Shown here in pieces: positions 45,514 through 57,322 of a stretch of 64,000 nucleotides of DNA. The notes below the pieces were generated by a model. The model saw only the letters and a list, made by a program, of their open reading frames with translations, was not told the origin of the DNA and did no database searches. The stretch comes from Toxorhynchites rutilus septentrionalis. Its lineage: Eukaryota; Arthropoda; Insecta; Diptera; Culicidae. Position 1 is the stretch's first letter. The number at the start of each line of letters is the position of its first letter. The position numbers and the translations under genes were made by a program. The DNA lies in assembly GCF_029784135.1 (NCBI RefSeq), contig NC_073745.1:308898834-308962833 (forward strand), read 5' to 3'.

Positions 45514-46118
45514 TATTGGTTTGGCATGGAATGGCTGTATATATATACAAAATACAATCTTACGTGCATCGCGATGCACAAAGTATTAATGAATATGTGA
45601 AAATTAACGTTAAAAGACATTTCTATAGATCTGCACACTTTTACAGACTTTTCCACATTTTTAACAGACATTCACATGTTTTTACAGACTTTTTTTTAAA
45701 AATCATCTGGCATCTCTTCCTTCCACTTTTTATCGAATATTTTCAAATCGCAGGAGTAAACATTTACGTGACTTTGACTTTGTTTGTTTTTATTTCGTCC
45801 GGAAAAACGTTATGTCAAAGAGAAGGGACATTAAAAATGCGTTGCTCAGTGAAAGGCTGAGATGCTCTCTCAGAGATGCAATGGTTAATTAAATAATTGA
45901 CGGAAAAATGTAGTTCGTTCATTTTATAATTTTAATTATTTTTGCCCTTGACAACAATACCTCTTTTATGGTGTTGATTATCATAAGAAAAATAACACTC
46001 CTGATCGTTGGATCTCTTTTGACATTTCAATTGGATCTTTTTTGACAGCCGTTTTGATTCAGTCCGCACTACCTAGTGTTTAATAATCTAAACGTCGCAT
46101 TAAATGTAACTTACTGTA

Positions 46119-46532
46119 TATAAACAATATTTATTCCCAGTTGTTTTGAGGCATCTCGCACAAATTGACAATATCATTCAGTTGTCAGTGCAAGTCGGTT
46201 CGATTTTTAGAGTGTAAAAAAAGTTCACTGTTTACATAAAAGCAATCTCGAATCGGTCCCACTTTTTTGCTTGAAGTTACTATCCCCTGTGAGCACCCTA
46301 ATGTTTGCATTACCAAAGATTTTCCAAGTATTTTCATGGGTGTACATGAGAAGTATTGAAAAAATAACTGGCATCCCTGTACTCAACACACTGCGAATGT
46401 GTCATTATTCTTCGAGCTGTCTGTGCTCGGAATTTACCAGTTTCCATCGCTCTGTGAAAACTTGTTATTTTTTACATTTTAACCATACTAGTGATTTTGA
46501 TAAAAAATAGGAAATAGTTACGGTTCATTGCG
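46119..46532. other. TSG101 promoter region
   Basis: Between the split MITE and the TSG101 start. CATTCAGTTGTCAGTGC (46172) looks like an insect initiator (TCAGT), making it a possible start site. No TATA box at the usual distance. Confidence 0.3.
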
Positions 46533-48303
46533 ATGTCGAAGATGGAAGAGATTAGCCGTATGCTGGGTAATGTAAGTACGAAGCAAATCACATTTTACAA
46601 AGACACTTGACACTAATTGATCATTGAATCAATGATGTTATTTAATTTACGCACTCCCCCTCTTAGTACATAGATCCGACCGCTACCAAGAAGGATGTTA
46701 TTGAATGTTTGAAAAGATATAAAGCTCTCACTTATCGCTACGAAGAGTATGGTGAGTCAGTTCGTTGCTGTGTTGTGATCGTTGGATTTCATCATTCTAA
46801 TTCGCAGTGTTCAATGATGGTACCATAAAACAACTGCTAAATCTGCAGGGAACGATTCCGGTGCGATACAAAGGCAACACGTACCACATTCCCATCTGCA
46901 TTTGGCTCCTGGATACCCACCCTAAATATGCACCGATTTGCTACGTCAAACCAACGTCCGACATGAACATCAAGGTTTCGATATATGTGGACCAAAACGG
47001 GAAGATATATCTGCCCTATCTACACGACTGGCACGATGGACGGTCCGATCTGCTCGGTTTGATCAAGGTGATGATTACGACCTTTGGCGAGTTCCCACCG
47101 GTTTATGCGAAACCAAAAGAGCAGACGCCTGCCTATCCAACTCGTTAGTTTCCAAATTTGTAATTTTTGCTTATCACCCCTATTCTGTATTCCGATCGAT
47201 TCGAAATATTTCGAAGGGCTTGATAAAATTCCATTCTGTATTCCGTTCGAGTTGTTTTTGTATTTCGTTCGATTTGTTTCTCATCGAGCGTTAAATGGGC
47301 AAAACGTTCGAAATAGGGAATGCTAAATTATAACTCAAGCGAAATAACGGTTTCGAACGAAATGGAAATCCGTCGGAATACAGAATAGGGCTGTATATTG
47401 CGGGGGGAGAGATAAACACATGTTCTGTTACTGTGTTTTCAGAAACATTCATGCCTCAACCACCAACTAGTGGCCAGAGTAAATACTGCCCCTACCCAAC
47501 GCAACAACAACAACAGTTCCCGCCTTACCCACCGGCACCGTTGAGTTACAGTGGTTACGGACAACCGGGTGCTGGTAGCAGCTATCCACCGTACATGCCA
47601 CCAGGAATGCCGACCACTTCCGGTTACAACGCAGGCTATGTAGTAATCTTGCTTTATCGCAAATGCTTTTTTTTTGTTTGAACGAATGATTTGTTGTCTA
47701 TTACAGAACCCTTCGTCGGGACAAGGAACAGGAACCATCACCGAGGAACACATAAAGGCCTCGCTGGTTAGCGCGGTGGAAGATAAATTGAAGCGACGCA
47801 TCCAGGAGAAGGTTAACCAATGCCAGGCGGAAATCCAAACCCTAAAACGCACTGCGCAAGAACTAAACGAGGGTCAAACGAAAATCAACGATATCCTTAG
47901 CCGGCTGGAGCGTGATGAACAGGAAATGACGAAAAGCATTTCGGTACTGCAGGATAAGGAGCAGGAGCTGGATAGAGCACTCGAGGCGTTGGAACAAGCG
48001 GATGAGATCGACGTGGATGAGGCTGTCATTACCACTGCCCCCTTGTACAAACAGTGCGTGGTTGATTTGAGGAGTCCTATCCATTGGCTCTAAGTATGTT
48101 CCATTTTATTTTTCAGATTATTGAATGCTTACGCTGAAGAAGCAGCTATCGAAGATGCCGTCTACTTCATGGGTGAAGCGCTACGCAGCGGCGTGATCGA
48201 TCTGGAGGTGTTCTTGAAGCATGTGCGTCAACTATCGCGGAAGCAGTTCATGTTACGTGCTTTGATGCAAAAGTGCAGGCAGAAGGCAGGCCTTCCGGCC
48301 TAA
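46533..48303 (+). CDS. TSG101: TSG101, ESCRT-I subunit (6 exons)
   Basis: TSG101 is the ESCRT-I subunit that recognises ubiquitinated cargo and P(T/S)AP peptides at endosomes, acting in multivesicular-body sorting and abscission. I read six exons: 46533-46571, 46667-46751, 46808-47143, 47443-47639, 47707-48053 and 48117-48303, all with GT/AG borders and agreeing phases, giving about 396 residues (human about 390). An N-terminal UEV domain (residues about 20-150) carries VFNDGT, YKGNTYHIPICIWLLDTHP and GKIYLPYLHDW. It has no catalytic cysteine, as expected for a UEV. A Pro/Gln/Tyr/Gly-rich linker follows, then a coiled coil (about residues 225-330) and the C-terminal steadiness box with YKQLLNAYAEEAAIEDAVY and FLKHVRQLSRKQFMLRALM. 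The last two introns were placed by phase: CA|A makes the Gln of YKQ. The third intron holds a MITE. The start ATG opens a short 13-codon first exon. Identification is secure from the family pattern. Confidence 0.96.
47178..47390. mobile_element. MITE in TSG101 intron 3
   Basis: A 17-base inverted repeat, CCCTATTCTGTATTCCG at 47178-47194 and its exact complement at 47374-47390, bounds a roughly 213-bp AT-rich segment inside the 299-bp third intron of TSG101. The interior repeats the TTCG / CGAA theme (TTCGATTTG, CGTTCGAAATA), so the arms are partly complementary beyond the termini. I see no coding capacity. A target duplication is not clear. It explains why this intron is much longer than the other four (56-95 bp). 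Confidence 0.65.
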
Positions 48304-48764
48304 TAACAGATTGTGGTTGTGTCATTTCGAAGCGCGCGTTGAGTCCTACATCTTATAAAGGCTGTAAGCACTATTCGCCAAACACGTTGATAGACTCAAC
48401 GAGTACTGTGGATAGTATTTTGTGTATCGCGTTGGCACTATCCAACACTCGAGAAAGAATGTTCATTTTATCATCGCTAAAATTATGCTTTAAAGGTTTG
48501 TTTCAAGATTCGTATGTGCACTGCTCATCCGTTGGTTGAATATACGATATTATATATAAATATGAAAAGAAGAATCGGAAATTGTGAGAAAGCCAAGCCT
48601 ATTTATGAAAGATCTGTGGAAACATCTATGTGAAAATCTCGTGATGGACTCTACGTCAGAGGTTGAGCTGAGCCTGGTGTCTTCAAAAACTCCTCAAGAT
48701 GTTCGATTCGATCTTGAACTTGATACAAGATTATTTAAATTCCAATTGACCCGAAGGATTTCTC

Positions 48765-48770
48765 AATAAA
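48765..48770 (+). terminator. poly(A) signal candidate for TSG101
   Basis: AATAAA lies 462 bases after the TSG101 stop codon and before the convergent TMEM258 gene. No earlier AATAAA is seen in this 3' region, so it is the likely cleavage signal. The 3'UTR (48304-48770) shows no other gene. Confidence 0.5.
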
Positions 48771-49047
48771 ATTGAATCAGCAAGATGTGGCGACACATTG
48801 ATTGGCATTTATGTCCATTGCTTTAATCTTATCAGTAGAGCTCGTACGCATTCACATCATCCTCCCACGGTGAGACACGAAATACTACTAACCGGGAAAA
48901 GAGGTTGGGTGTGGCGGATCCCACCACAGAGAAATAAGAAATGCTCAGATGCAGTACACATAATCACGAACGTTCTTCGTTCTTCGGTGAGAACTTAACC
49001 AGAGGGCCCCTCACAATTTGCTTACACTAGAGTGACGGGAGTGGTAT

Positions 49048-49299
49048 TCACACGTAGATTCCCACGGACAGCAGCAGAAACAGTACGCCGAACCCGAGAA
49101 AGACGGACGCAAACAGTGAGATTAGCAGCTCCTTGAAGATAATTCCATCTTTGCCGCTGCCGCCGCCATGTTTTGGTCGCGATACTTCGAACACGAAAAA
49201 CCAGGCAGTGAAGAAGGTGCCGATCAGCAGTAACACACTGGCGAGATGTGGAAAGACGGCTGGATTCACCGGGGAAATGTAGCGTACCATCGAATCCAT
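49048..49299 (-). CDS. TMEM258: TMEM258 / kuduk, oligosaccharyltransferase subunit
   Basis: This is a small ER membrane protein and a subunit of the oligosaccharyltransferase complex for N-glycosylation. The 83-residue product matches the family length (human about 79) and pattern. The N-terminus has [19 protein letters not shown], the first membrane helix runs over about residues 18-40 with [11 protein letters not shown], a short charged loop contains [13 protein letters not shown], and the second helix [20 protein letters not shown] ends in GIYV. The loop is a few residues longer than in vertebrates. The coding region is one exon. A 5'UTR intron is indicated by TTTCATTTCAG about 20-25 bases upstream of the ATG and a donor CTT|GTAAGT near 49400, giving a first exon upstream of about 49406. 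It is convergent with TSG101, the stop codons being about 745 bp apart. Identification is secure. Confidence 0.95.
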   Translation of the reverse strand: MDSMVRYISPVNPAVFPHLASVLLLIGTFFTAWFFVFEVSRPKHGGGSGKDGIIFKELLISLFASVFLGFGVLFLLLSVGIYV

Positions 49300-49406
49300 T
49301 CTGTGCGGTTTTTAGTAACTCTGAAATGAAAAAAAAACCATTACGGTATACCATGAATTGGATGTTCGCATAAAAATCTCAACTTAAGCTGTACTTACAA
49401 GCTGTA

Positions 49407-50069
49407 CTTTGGTGTAATAAAACCACGGATTGAAAATATTCTCCGGCTTTAAGAAGTAATCACAAATACAAAAATTACGTGGCGTTAAACGTCGTCGCTA
49501 TGCGTGACAGATGAACATGGTTGCTTCCATTTTGAAGGCATTTACGAAACATAGATGTCGCTAGTGAAATCGCTGATGAAGCTTACGAAATTGGCGATCT
49601 AACGTAAAAATCTACACCTAGGCGGCGCTGCGGTGAAAATGATGATGGTTTTAAATTTTGCCATGTGAGCTTATGGGAGGTTTGTAGTTCTTTCCATAAA
49701 TTACAATGTTATAATCATAAAAGATTATTTGATTGCGATGAGTTTGTAAGAAATTTAATTCTGCGCAATTTTATATATAACATGTTATTTATTTACCTCT
49801 TTCAGTAGTGAAAACTGTAAAAATGTTGACAATGGTTGAATTAAAGAAGGAAATTCGAGAGCACAATCAAACACAAGTAGAAAAATGTACGATTTCTGCA
49901 TGTGAGAACTACCTTGGAAAGCCCGGAAGTAAAATATACGTGATTTGTTTTTAAGTTTTAGGTTACATTAGCATCATTTTCTTAGTTCAAAAACAAAATC
50001 CAGATGTCTCACCGATCGTTTACGTTTTGCGTTAGATCGCCAATTCACGACTACAACGGGACGTCTACA
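49407..50069. other. TMEM258 upstream region
   Basis: AT-rich sequence upstream of the TMEM258 leader exon, ending at the mariner. No gene seen. Confidence 0.4.
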
Positions 50070-50319
50070 TAGGGGCTGTCCACATACCATGTGGACAACT
50101 TTAGGGGGGTAAGGGTTACGAAAATGTACACGTTTGTCCATGGTGAGGGGGGAGGGGGTTTAGATTACATCCACGTGGACACTAATAAATATTTTGAAAA
50201 ACATATACCTGCATTCAACAATATATGAAATATATTCTGCATTGCGAAGAAATATTTGTCTGATAGTGCGTGGTGAAAATTCCATATTTCTTCATATCGT
50301 TGAAATTCTTTGCTGAAAT

Positions 50320-51935
50320 TTGTATTCAGACAGTATCGCACATGAGCTGAGAGCGATCGATTTATTTTCATTGATTTCAAAGAATCTTGCGTTATCATTA
50401 TCGATCAGAATTGGGACACTATTATCGACAAGATTCAGATGCCACCGAAGCATGTTGGAATGTTATAATATTAAAAATATACGACATTGTTTTCGATGTT
50501 TCGATTCAGTTTCCGCTCTCAATGTAAAAACCGCTTCGTTTATGTTATTCAAGAACTCGAACAACAAATTCATTCACGGGGACCTATTTTAAGAGAAGTC
50601 TTACTAGCAGCGATGCTCTTCTTCGTTGAATTTTCATATTTTCTGGAATGCGCTTCTAGTTATTGGGCAGTCCAGCAAGTTTGTGTGCGCAACTGATGAT
50701 GATCGAATCGAGACGCTGATGAAGAATAATCTTCGGTATACGACACATCAATTAGCTGGTTCCTTACAAGTATCTATGTTCATGAGCACCTGGTGAAAGT
50801 TGATTACGAAACGCTACAATGTATGAGTTCTACACTTTTTAACCGAAAACATTAAATGGGTCGTATCTCCATCAACAACTCGCTTCATAAATGCAATGAA
50901 AACTCGCAGTTTGAAGCAAATAGTGTCAGGCGAAGAAAAATATTACCCTTTACAACAATGTTGAGCGAAAAAAAATCTTTGGTTGAGTAAAATGAACCAT
51001 CATTAGATATCTCCAAAGCCGATATTCACCTGCAGAAAGTCATTCTTTGTGTCTAGTGAGATAGGAGAAAAATTCTGCATTTTTAGCTCCTACCAAAAAG
51101 CCAATCGATAAATTTCAACAAGCACTATTCGTAACTAAACGAATCAAAATCGTCAATTTAGAACAAACGTTCAGAATTGGCCAATGCGTTCTCTTTCAGA
51201 ATAATGCCAAACCTCATGTTTCTTTGAAAGCCCGCCAAAAATTTTTAGAGTTTAACTAGTATGTGATATCATCCATCATCTGATATTGCATTTTTTGTTT
51301 ATCACTTGTTTAGACCCCCAATAAAAAATATTGAAGTTAAAAAATTTCGACTCCGTAGCCACATTGGTTGCGCATTCGCTTAGTAATCGATCGATCGTGA
51401 GTTCAACACTCAGAGTTATCAATTGACCATCTTTGTGTTGTAACAGAATAACTACGTCCACGCAACAATTATCAGCGATGGAGATCGATCCACGGTCGAA
51501 ATAAGATCGATTCATCCTTACAACTGCAATGCAAGAAATATCGGACTATTGTTCTATTAATAACACAACAATGATCATATCAACTGCATTCGCTGTCCGG
51601 TGGTCTAGCTGGATAATGGAAGAACAGATAGAATACTCTTACGCCAATAGCTATTGTGTAATGTACCATATGTAATGGTATAAAGAGAATACTCTTACGC
51701 CTAATATGGCAACTGTGTAATGCGCCCTTTTTATAGATTTGACAAAAACATGTGACGTGTACACTATAAAATGCTGATAAACCTAAATAAATAAACAAAT
51801 TGGATAAAAACAAAGAATTTCGACTCATTGGACACAGTTTTTTGACGAGAAAACAAAGAAGTTCTACGATGATGAATTCTGCAAGTTGCATGAAGAATGA
51901 CGAAAGATTGTGAAACAAAACGGTGCATATAGAAA
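50320..51935 (+). pseudogene. mariner transposase remnant
   Basis: In shifting frames: IETLMKNNLRYTTHQLAGSL (mariner helix-turn-helix region), EKIWLSK-like and NHH, HLQKVI, ELANALSF, then YHLFR (51300). After the SINE come the C-terminal DEKTKKFYDDEF and WRKIVKQNGAYI. Order and motifs match mariner D34D transposases; many stops. It is disrupted by the SINE at 51354-51815. Confidence 0.75.
51354..51815 (+). mobile_element. tRNA-derived SINE in mariner copy 1
   Basis: Same family as 30134-30628. It lies between AATTTCGACTC at 51343-51353 and 51816-51826, an 11-bp duplication. It interrupts the mariner transposase coding region between the YHLF motif and the C-terminal domain. Confidence 0.85.
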
Positions 51936-53210
51936 CCTTAGTATTTTGCTTTGTTTTTTTTTTTAAATGATTATTCCAAACAACCCAATATTTATTAAGT
52001 TGGACGAAGAAAAATCATTGGTAGATGAATCGCGGGGACTTATTATTAAGCCCAGGCGATGAACGATTTTGCAATAGTAAACTGGTTTTAATGGGATGAT
52101 GAATTTGCGGATCAGCTAAGTGAACCGCATCAGTTATTGGGCACTGACTTACATCTATTAGTTTGATCGGCAATTTTGGAGTTGAACTCGCCAAAACTAC
52201 ATGGCACAACACAACATGTTTATATCCTTATACATGTTATGTTTTTCAATCACTGTATTCCATTTACGAAGCACTTGATTTCATTGTCTGATTCTTTTAA
52301 AAGCCCACAGTTCAGCCAGCTTGCGTCGGTTTATGATAGAAAATGTCCGGAATTAGATTCACATGTGATGTTTTGCTATTACGTAAATATTATGTTTTAT
52401 AACGTGATCACATGGTAAATGAAATTTGGAAGAAAATGAACAGCAATACAAATAGCTTCACGAGTTGTTGTTCCCAAAGCTGTTCAAAGAATTGAGAAGA
52501 AATCGCCTCTATTAATTATGTTCACATGTTTATAATGTACAAACATAGAATAGAGAATAGAAACAAACATAAACTTAAATTTAGACGTAATTCAACTATT
52601 TTTACGATTATTTTTTCCAAGAAATGGAGAAATGTCCACGTGGACAACAGGGGGAGGAGTATAGAAAATGTCCCTGCTTGTCCACGGAGGGGGGTGTCTG
52701 AAATCATACTTTTTCTGTCCACGTGGTATGTGGACAGCCCCATATCACGTAGACACGTAGGTATGAAAATATTCGAAAATATGCACGCTTGTCCATGGAG
52801 AGGGAGAAGGGGGCTTAGATAATATCTATGGGGACACACTAAATAAATATTGAATAGAAATAACCTTTGCCTTCAACAATACGTGAAGTCTATTCTACAT
52901 TTCGAAAAAAGCCATAATTATCAATAAACTGGGTTGAACTGTATGATGATGGTTGTGTTCAGAACCACTTACAAATTTGTGAATTTTGCTGATATTAACC
53001 CGTTTTTCAGTATATTTTTTGCACTAAATTCATTTCGGAGACAAAGTGGTAAACAATATACCGTCCATTAATGAGTTTTTGCATCAGAAATCATGTTTTC
53101 GTTTCACTTTATATGGTATATGAGAGATTGGGGTACTTACGTATTGAAGCCACCCACAGCGACATTTTTATTTATTTTTTCCTAATAAAATTTATTCTGA
53201 AGACAATGTG

Positions 53211-53513
53211 ATGGGGGCGAAGTTCCCATCTAACAAGGATAAGCAATCGAGGCGACCCCGCCGAGGTGAAACGATTTGAATCGCGTCGCCATATTTAGCA
53301 TTAATATTTCAAAGCAAAACTTAACCAGATAATAGTATACCTAACTAAAGGATTGTCCCCTATGTTTCATTGTAGAATTATCTCACAAGTTTTCTTGCCA
53401 GAGGCCACCGCTTCCGACGGCGGGTCGGCGAGCGACTAGGATTGCGTCAGCTCGGCGACTTGGGACCGGCTCGGTCCTTTATCCTCTTTAGATGGGGATT
53501 TCGCCCCCATTAC
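53211..53513. mobile_element. MITE with GGGGGCGAA ends
   Basis: ATGGGGGCGAAGTTCCCATCT (53211) and AGATGGGGATTTCGCCCCCAT (to 53513) are inverted repeats of about 20 bp. The interior is GC-rich at both sides (GAGGCGACCCCGCCGAGG, GGCGGGTCGGCGAGCGAC). No coding potential. Confidence 0.6.
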
Positions 53514-54062
53514 ATTGATCCCAGAAAAAATTTAACCACGCAAAAATAAATTCATAATAAAAATCATGATGCGTTGGCGTTAATACGAAAGTACGGAGAT
53601 TGGTTACACACCTCTGAAATTCGGCACCCTTTAAAAAAATAGTGGTGTTTTTCTGCTGAAATTTTATTTAGAAATAAACGCTTTATTAAGTGAAAAACGA
53701 AGCGTTTGCAACGCAAAAGTCTGTATTGAATAAAGTTAACGAATCATGCACAAACGTATTGACGAATCAAAATTTACGTATTCTTTTTACGCTGAAAAGG
53801 TTAGAAAATCGCCATTTTACAATGTGGTATGTATATTTTGAATGGCTTTTTTTTTTATTAATCCGATTATTTTTACAGGCTCAGTTACATAAGTTTAATG
53901 GAGCCAAACTCTTAACTATATTTCAACTAGCATATATCAACATGTTGTTTCCTTAATTCTATGGTTAATGAAATAGGAAACCAATTACTCGCGGTCGACT
54001 CGAGTTTAGAAGGGTGACACATTTTCATTAGGAAAAGGATGGGATGTAAGGAGATGTGTGTT

Positions 54063-54130
54063 TACACTCGCACTCACATTCACATTCACATTCACATTCA
54101 CATTCTCATTCACACTGACACTTCACACTC
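54063..54130. repeat. CACATT/CTCATT microsatellite
   Basis: Six-base units CACATT and CTCATT follow one another from about 54075 to 54115, inside the 3' region of the full-length LINE. Confidence 0.8.
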
Positions 54131-54251
54131 AATTCTTAAAACTATCCTTACATTTAATATGTGTTTACAATTTAACTTATTCTAATGTTAGTAGGAAGGG
54201 AACCGATAGCTCGCGAAGGACGAAAAGGAGGGGAAAAGGATGTATGAACAA

Positions 54252-54623
54252 TCACACTCGAAGATCGATAGCTTTAAGGAAAACATATATTTGGGACATG
54301 TAATCAAGGTCTAACCGAGCCAACACATCTCTCACCGGCACATTGGACTGCTTTCCTCCAGCCCGAAGGGAGTTTTCTAAATTCGATCTGGCGACAAGAT
54401 ACAACTCGCACGACCAAACAACGTGTTCGATGTCGTGGTAACCATGGCCACAACCGCAGAGATTGCTGTCGGCAAGATTAAAACGAAAAAGCAGCGCGTC
54501 TAACGAACAGTGATTGGACATGAGTCGGGAGAAGGTGCGAATAAAGTCCCGACTCAAGTCCAGACTTTTGAACCACAGATTGAGGCTAACCTTAGGGATA
54601 ATTGAGTGGAGCCACCGGCCCAA
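54252..54623 (-). pseudogene. LINE ORF2 C-terminal tail
   Basis: The remainder of ORF2 after the RNase H deletion: WLHSIIPKVSLNLWFKSL, then a cysteine/histidine motif CGCGHGYHDIEHVVWSC that is usual at the end of I-type ORF2. Compared with the copy at 6,055-6,709, roughly 40 codons including the GNEKADSLAK segment with the last RNase H Asp are missing upstream. Confidence 0.85.
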
Positions 54624-54673
54624 TTCATCTTCGTTCCATTTGCGTTGCCAGTTAACGATGGTATTTTTACGAA

Positions 54674-57322
54674 CTAAAGAATAAAATTGGTAATGACATA
54701 ACAGCGTCTGGATAAAGCACTCAAAATTTCTCGTATTCTCTCAAGGAAGTACGGCGAGTGCTTTTCCGGCCTCACTGAACGGATAGCTTCGACAGAGCTC
54801 AGACTATCCGTTACAATGTAATAGTGTTCAACAGGTCGTGAGGCGACGCTGTCCAGCGCCCAGTGTATTGCTGCCAATTCAGCAATATACACTGAGCAAG
54901 GATACTGAAGACTGTGTGAGGTGCTAAAAAAATTGTTGAACACTCCAAATCCTGTGGTAAAGTACATATTATCACAATTGACACGCCCATACTTTGCTTC
55001 GAAAATCGTAGGAACGATCCCCGATCGATGATAATCTGGAATTCCATGGATATCCTGCTTCATGGACAGATCAAAATGCACAGAGGAATTGATGTAGTCA
55101 GGAAAACAAACACGGTTGGGAATATACGAAGAAAGATCAACCTGCATGGAGACGAATTCATGATATGAGCTCATGAATCCAGAAAGAAAATTTAGCTCGA
55201 TCAGCTGCTCAAAATTTCCGATCACCAATGGGTTCATAACCTTACACCGGATGAGGAACCGAAGAGATAATAAATTGAAGCGATCTTTTAGTGGGAGTAC
55301 GCCTGCCAAAACCTCGAGGCTCATGGTATGCGTTGAGGGCATACATCCCAACGCAATACGGAGACAAAGATACTGAATTCGCTCGAGTTTAATGAGGTGT
55401 GTTTTGGCAGCTGATTGAAAACAGAAACTGCCATACTCCATCACTGAGAGAATAGTTGTTCGATACAACATTATAAGATCTTCGGGGTGGGCTCCCCACC
55501 AGGTGCCGGTAATTGTACGGAGAAAGTTTATTCTTTGTTGACATTTTTTACTCAGATACCTAATATGGGCCCCCCAAGTACATTTGGAGTCGAACCAGAC
55601 CCCAAGATATTTGAATGACATAGCATGAGTGATCGGTTTACCCAAAAGTTGAAGCTTTGGTTTTGCTGGTCTATGCTTCCTAGAAAAAACCACCATCTCT
55701 GTTTTCTCCGTGGAGAATTCGATCCCTAGCCCAATGGCCCAGGTTGAAAAATTGTTCAAAGTATCTTGTAAGGGTCCTTGCAGGTCGGATTCGTTTGATC
55801 CTACGACAGACACCACTCCATCATCTGCAAGTTGTCTTAGGCTGCAATTTTGTGTAAGGCAATTGTCGATGTCGCTTACATAGATGTTGTACAAAAGGGG
55901 GCTTAAACATGAGCCCTGGGGGAGTCCCATGTAGGAGACCCGACTTACTGTCGAATCCCCGTGAGAAAAATTCAAATGTTTCTCACAACGCAAGTTATAT
56001 AACATATTATTCAATAGAGGCGGCAGACCCCGAGAGTGTAATTTGTCTGACAAAACCTCTATTGAAACAGAATCAAAGGCCCCCTTTATGTCCAAGAATA
56101 CTGAAGCCATTTGTTTTTTTTCGGCGTAAGCCATTTGAATTTCTGAAGAAAGCAACGCAAGACAATCATTCGTCCCCTTGCCCCTGCGGAACCCATATTG
56201 TGTATCTGAGAGTAGGCCATTCGTTTCAACCCATCGATCAAGGCGAAACAAGATCATTTTCTCCAACAATTTCCGTATACAAGACAGCATTGCTATTGGG
56301 CGGTACGAATTGAAGTCGGACGCGGGTTTTCCGGGTTTTTGAATAACTATAACTCGTACTTGTCTCCAATCATCTGGAACAATATTATGCTCCAGAAACC
56401 GATTGAATAAGTTCAACAAGCGATGTTTCGCCACATCAGGGAGGTTTTTCAGCAAGTTGAACCTAATTCTATCCGATCCCGGAGCAGAATTGTTACATGA
56501 AAGGAGAGCAAGAGAGAATTCTACCATCGAAAACTCGGAATCAAGATCGCACCTATCTTGTGGTATATCTCGAAGAATTTTTTGCACAGGAGCGGAATCA
56601 GGACAAACCTTCCGTGCAAAATTCAAAATCCATCGATGTGAATATTCTTCGCTTTCATTCGTTGAAGAGCGATTCCTCATGTTTCGAGCCACTTTCCATA
56701 ATTTTTTCATTGACGTTTCTCGTGACAAACCTCCCACGAAATTTCGCCAATAAGCACGTTTTTTCCCTTTGATCAAATTTTTGAACTGATTCTCAAGGGC
56801 TAAATACGTTTGAAAATTTTCAGGAGTTCCACGTTTCCGAAAAGCTTTAAATGCATTCGATTTTTCTATATAAAGCTTGGAACATTGGCTATCCCACCAT
56901 AGATTGGGAGGCCTTCGGGAAATGGTGGAACCTGGAATGGGTTTCGTTTGAGCGCGAACTGCGCTGTCATAGATCAAACGAGAAAGGAAGTTATACTCCT
57001 CCAATGGAGGTAAACCATCTCTGGAATTGATGGCTAGAGCAATCGCGTCCGCATATTTTTTCCAGTCAATGTGTCTTGTGAGGTCATATGCCATGTTTAT
57101 AGATTCAGAAGAATTCGACCCAATGGTGATGGAAATTTTGATTGGCAAGTGATCACTACCGTTGGGGTCCTGGATTACATTCCACTTGCAATCTAACGAT
57201 AGTGAATTCGAGCAAAGCGAGAGGTCAAGAGCACTTGGGTTAGCAGGAGGTTTAGTAACACGTGTTGTTTCCCCAGTATTCAAAACGGTCATATTGAAGC
57301 TGTTACAAAGGTCATATATCAA
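54674..57322 (-). pseudogene. LINE ORF2: reverse transcriptase and damaged RNase H
   Basis: An 882-codon open stretch. It opens with the end of the endonuclease (GSDHLP, residues 55-60). The reverse transcriptase follows: RPIAMLSCIRKLLEKMI, motif A FLDIKGAFDSV (about 409), GLPQGSCLSPLLY (about 466) and the catalytic box as LADD (about 498). The polymerase core looks intact. In the RNase H, the expected FTDGSYxNGS block of the related copy is shortened to FTTGFGVF, removing the first catalytic Asp. TDSLSSVEAIRS is kept. The frame then leaves the domain after ILSALS. Confidence 0.88.

Larger units (their letters stand above)
40495..46076 (+). mobile_element. P-superfamily repeat, copy 3, with exact 8-bp target duplication
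   Basis: Ends CTAAGTGGTGCGGACTCAG and, inverted, CTAGGTAGTGCGGACTGAA. TGTTTAAT at 40487-40494 and 46077-46084 is the target duplication; 8 bp is the P-element (and hAT) length. The target was a TACAGTAA MITE (40287-46118). Insertions inside are histone-associated repeat copy 4 (41355-43722) and a pogo-like MITE (45100-45513); without them it is about 2.8 kb, close to copy 2. It has the same MRCSVKG remnant (45836) and no transposase. Confidence 0.85.
40287..46118. mobile_element. TACAGTAA MITE, split by the P-superfamily repeat
   Basis: TACAGTAATTTAAATTTAATACGACATGCC on the left (40287-40494) and GTCGCATTAAATGTAACTTACTGTA on the right (46094-46118) are the two parts of the element seen whole at 39463-39724. 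The insertion point gives the 8-bp duplication of the intruding repeat. Confidence 0.8.
50072..52742 (+). mobile_element. mariner element, copy 1 (degenerate, split by SINE)
   Basis: Bounded by inverted ends GGGGCTGTCCACATACCATG and, inverted, GGGGCTGTCCACATACCACG, with TA outside each end (50070-50071, 52743-52744). Between them lies a decayed mariner transposase and a SINE. Just beyond, 52743-52915 repeats the sub-terminal left-end sequence (GTCCATGGAGAGGGAGAAGGG, AATAAATATTGAA), as if a second, truncated copy abuts it. Confidence 0.75.
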
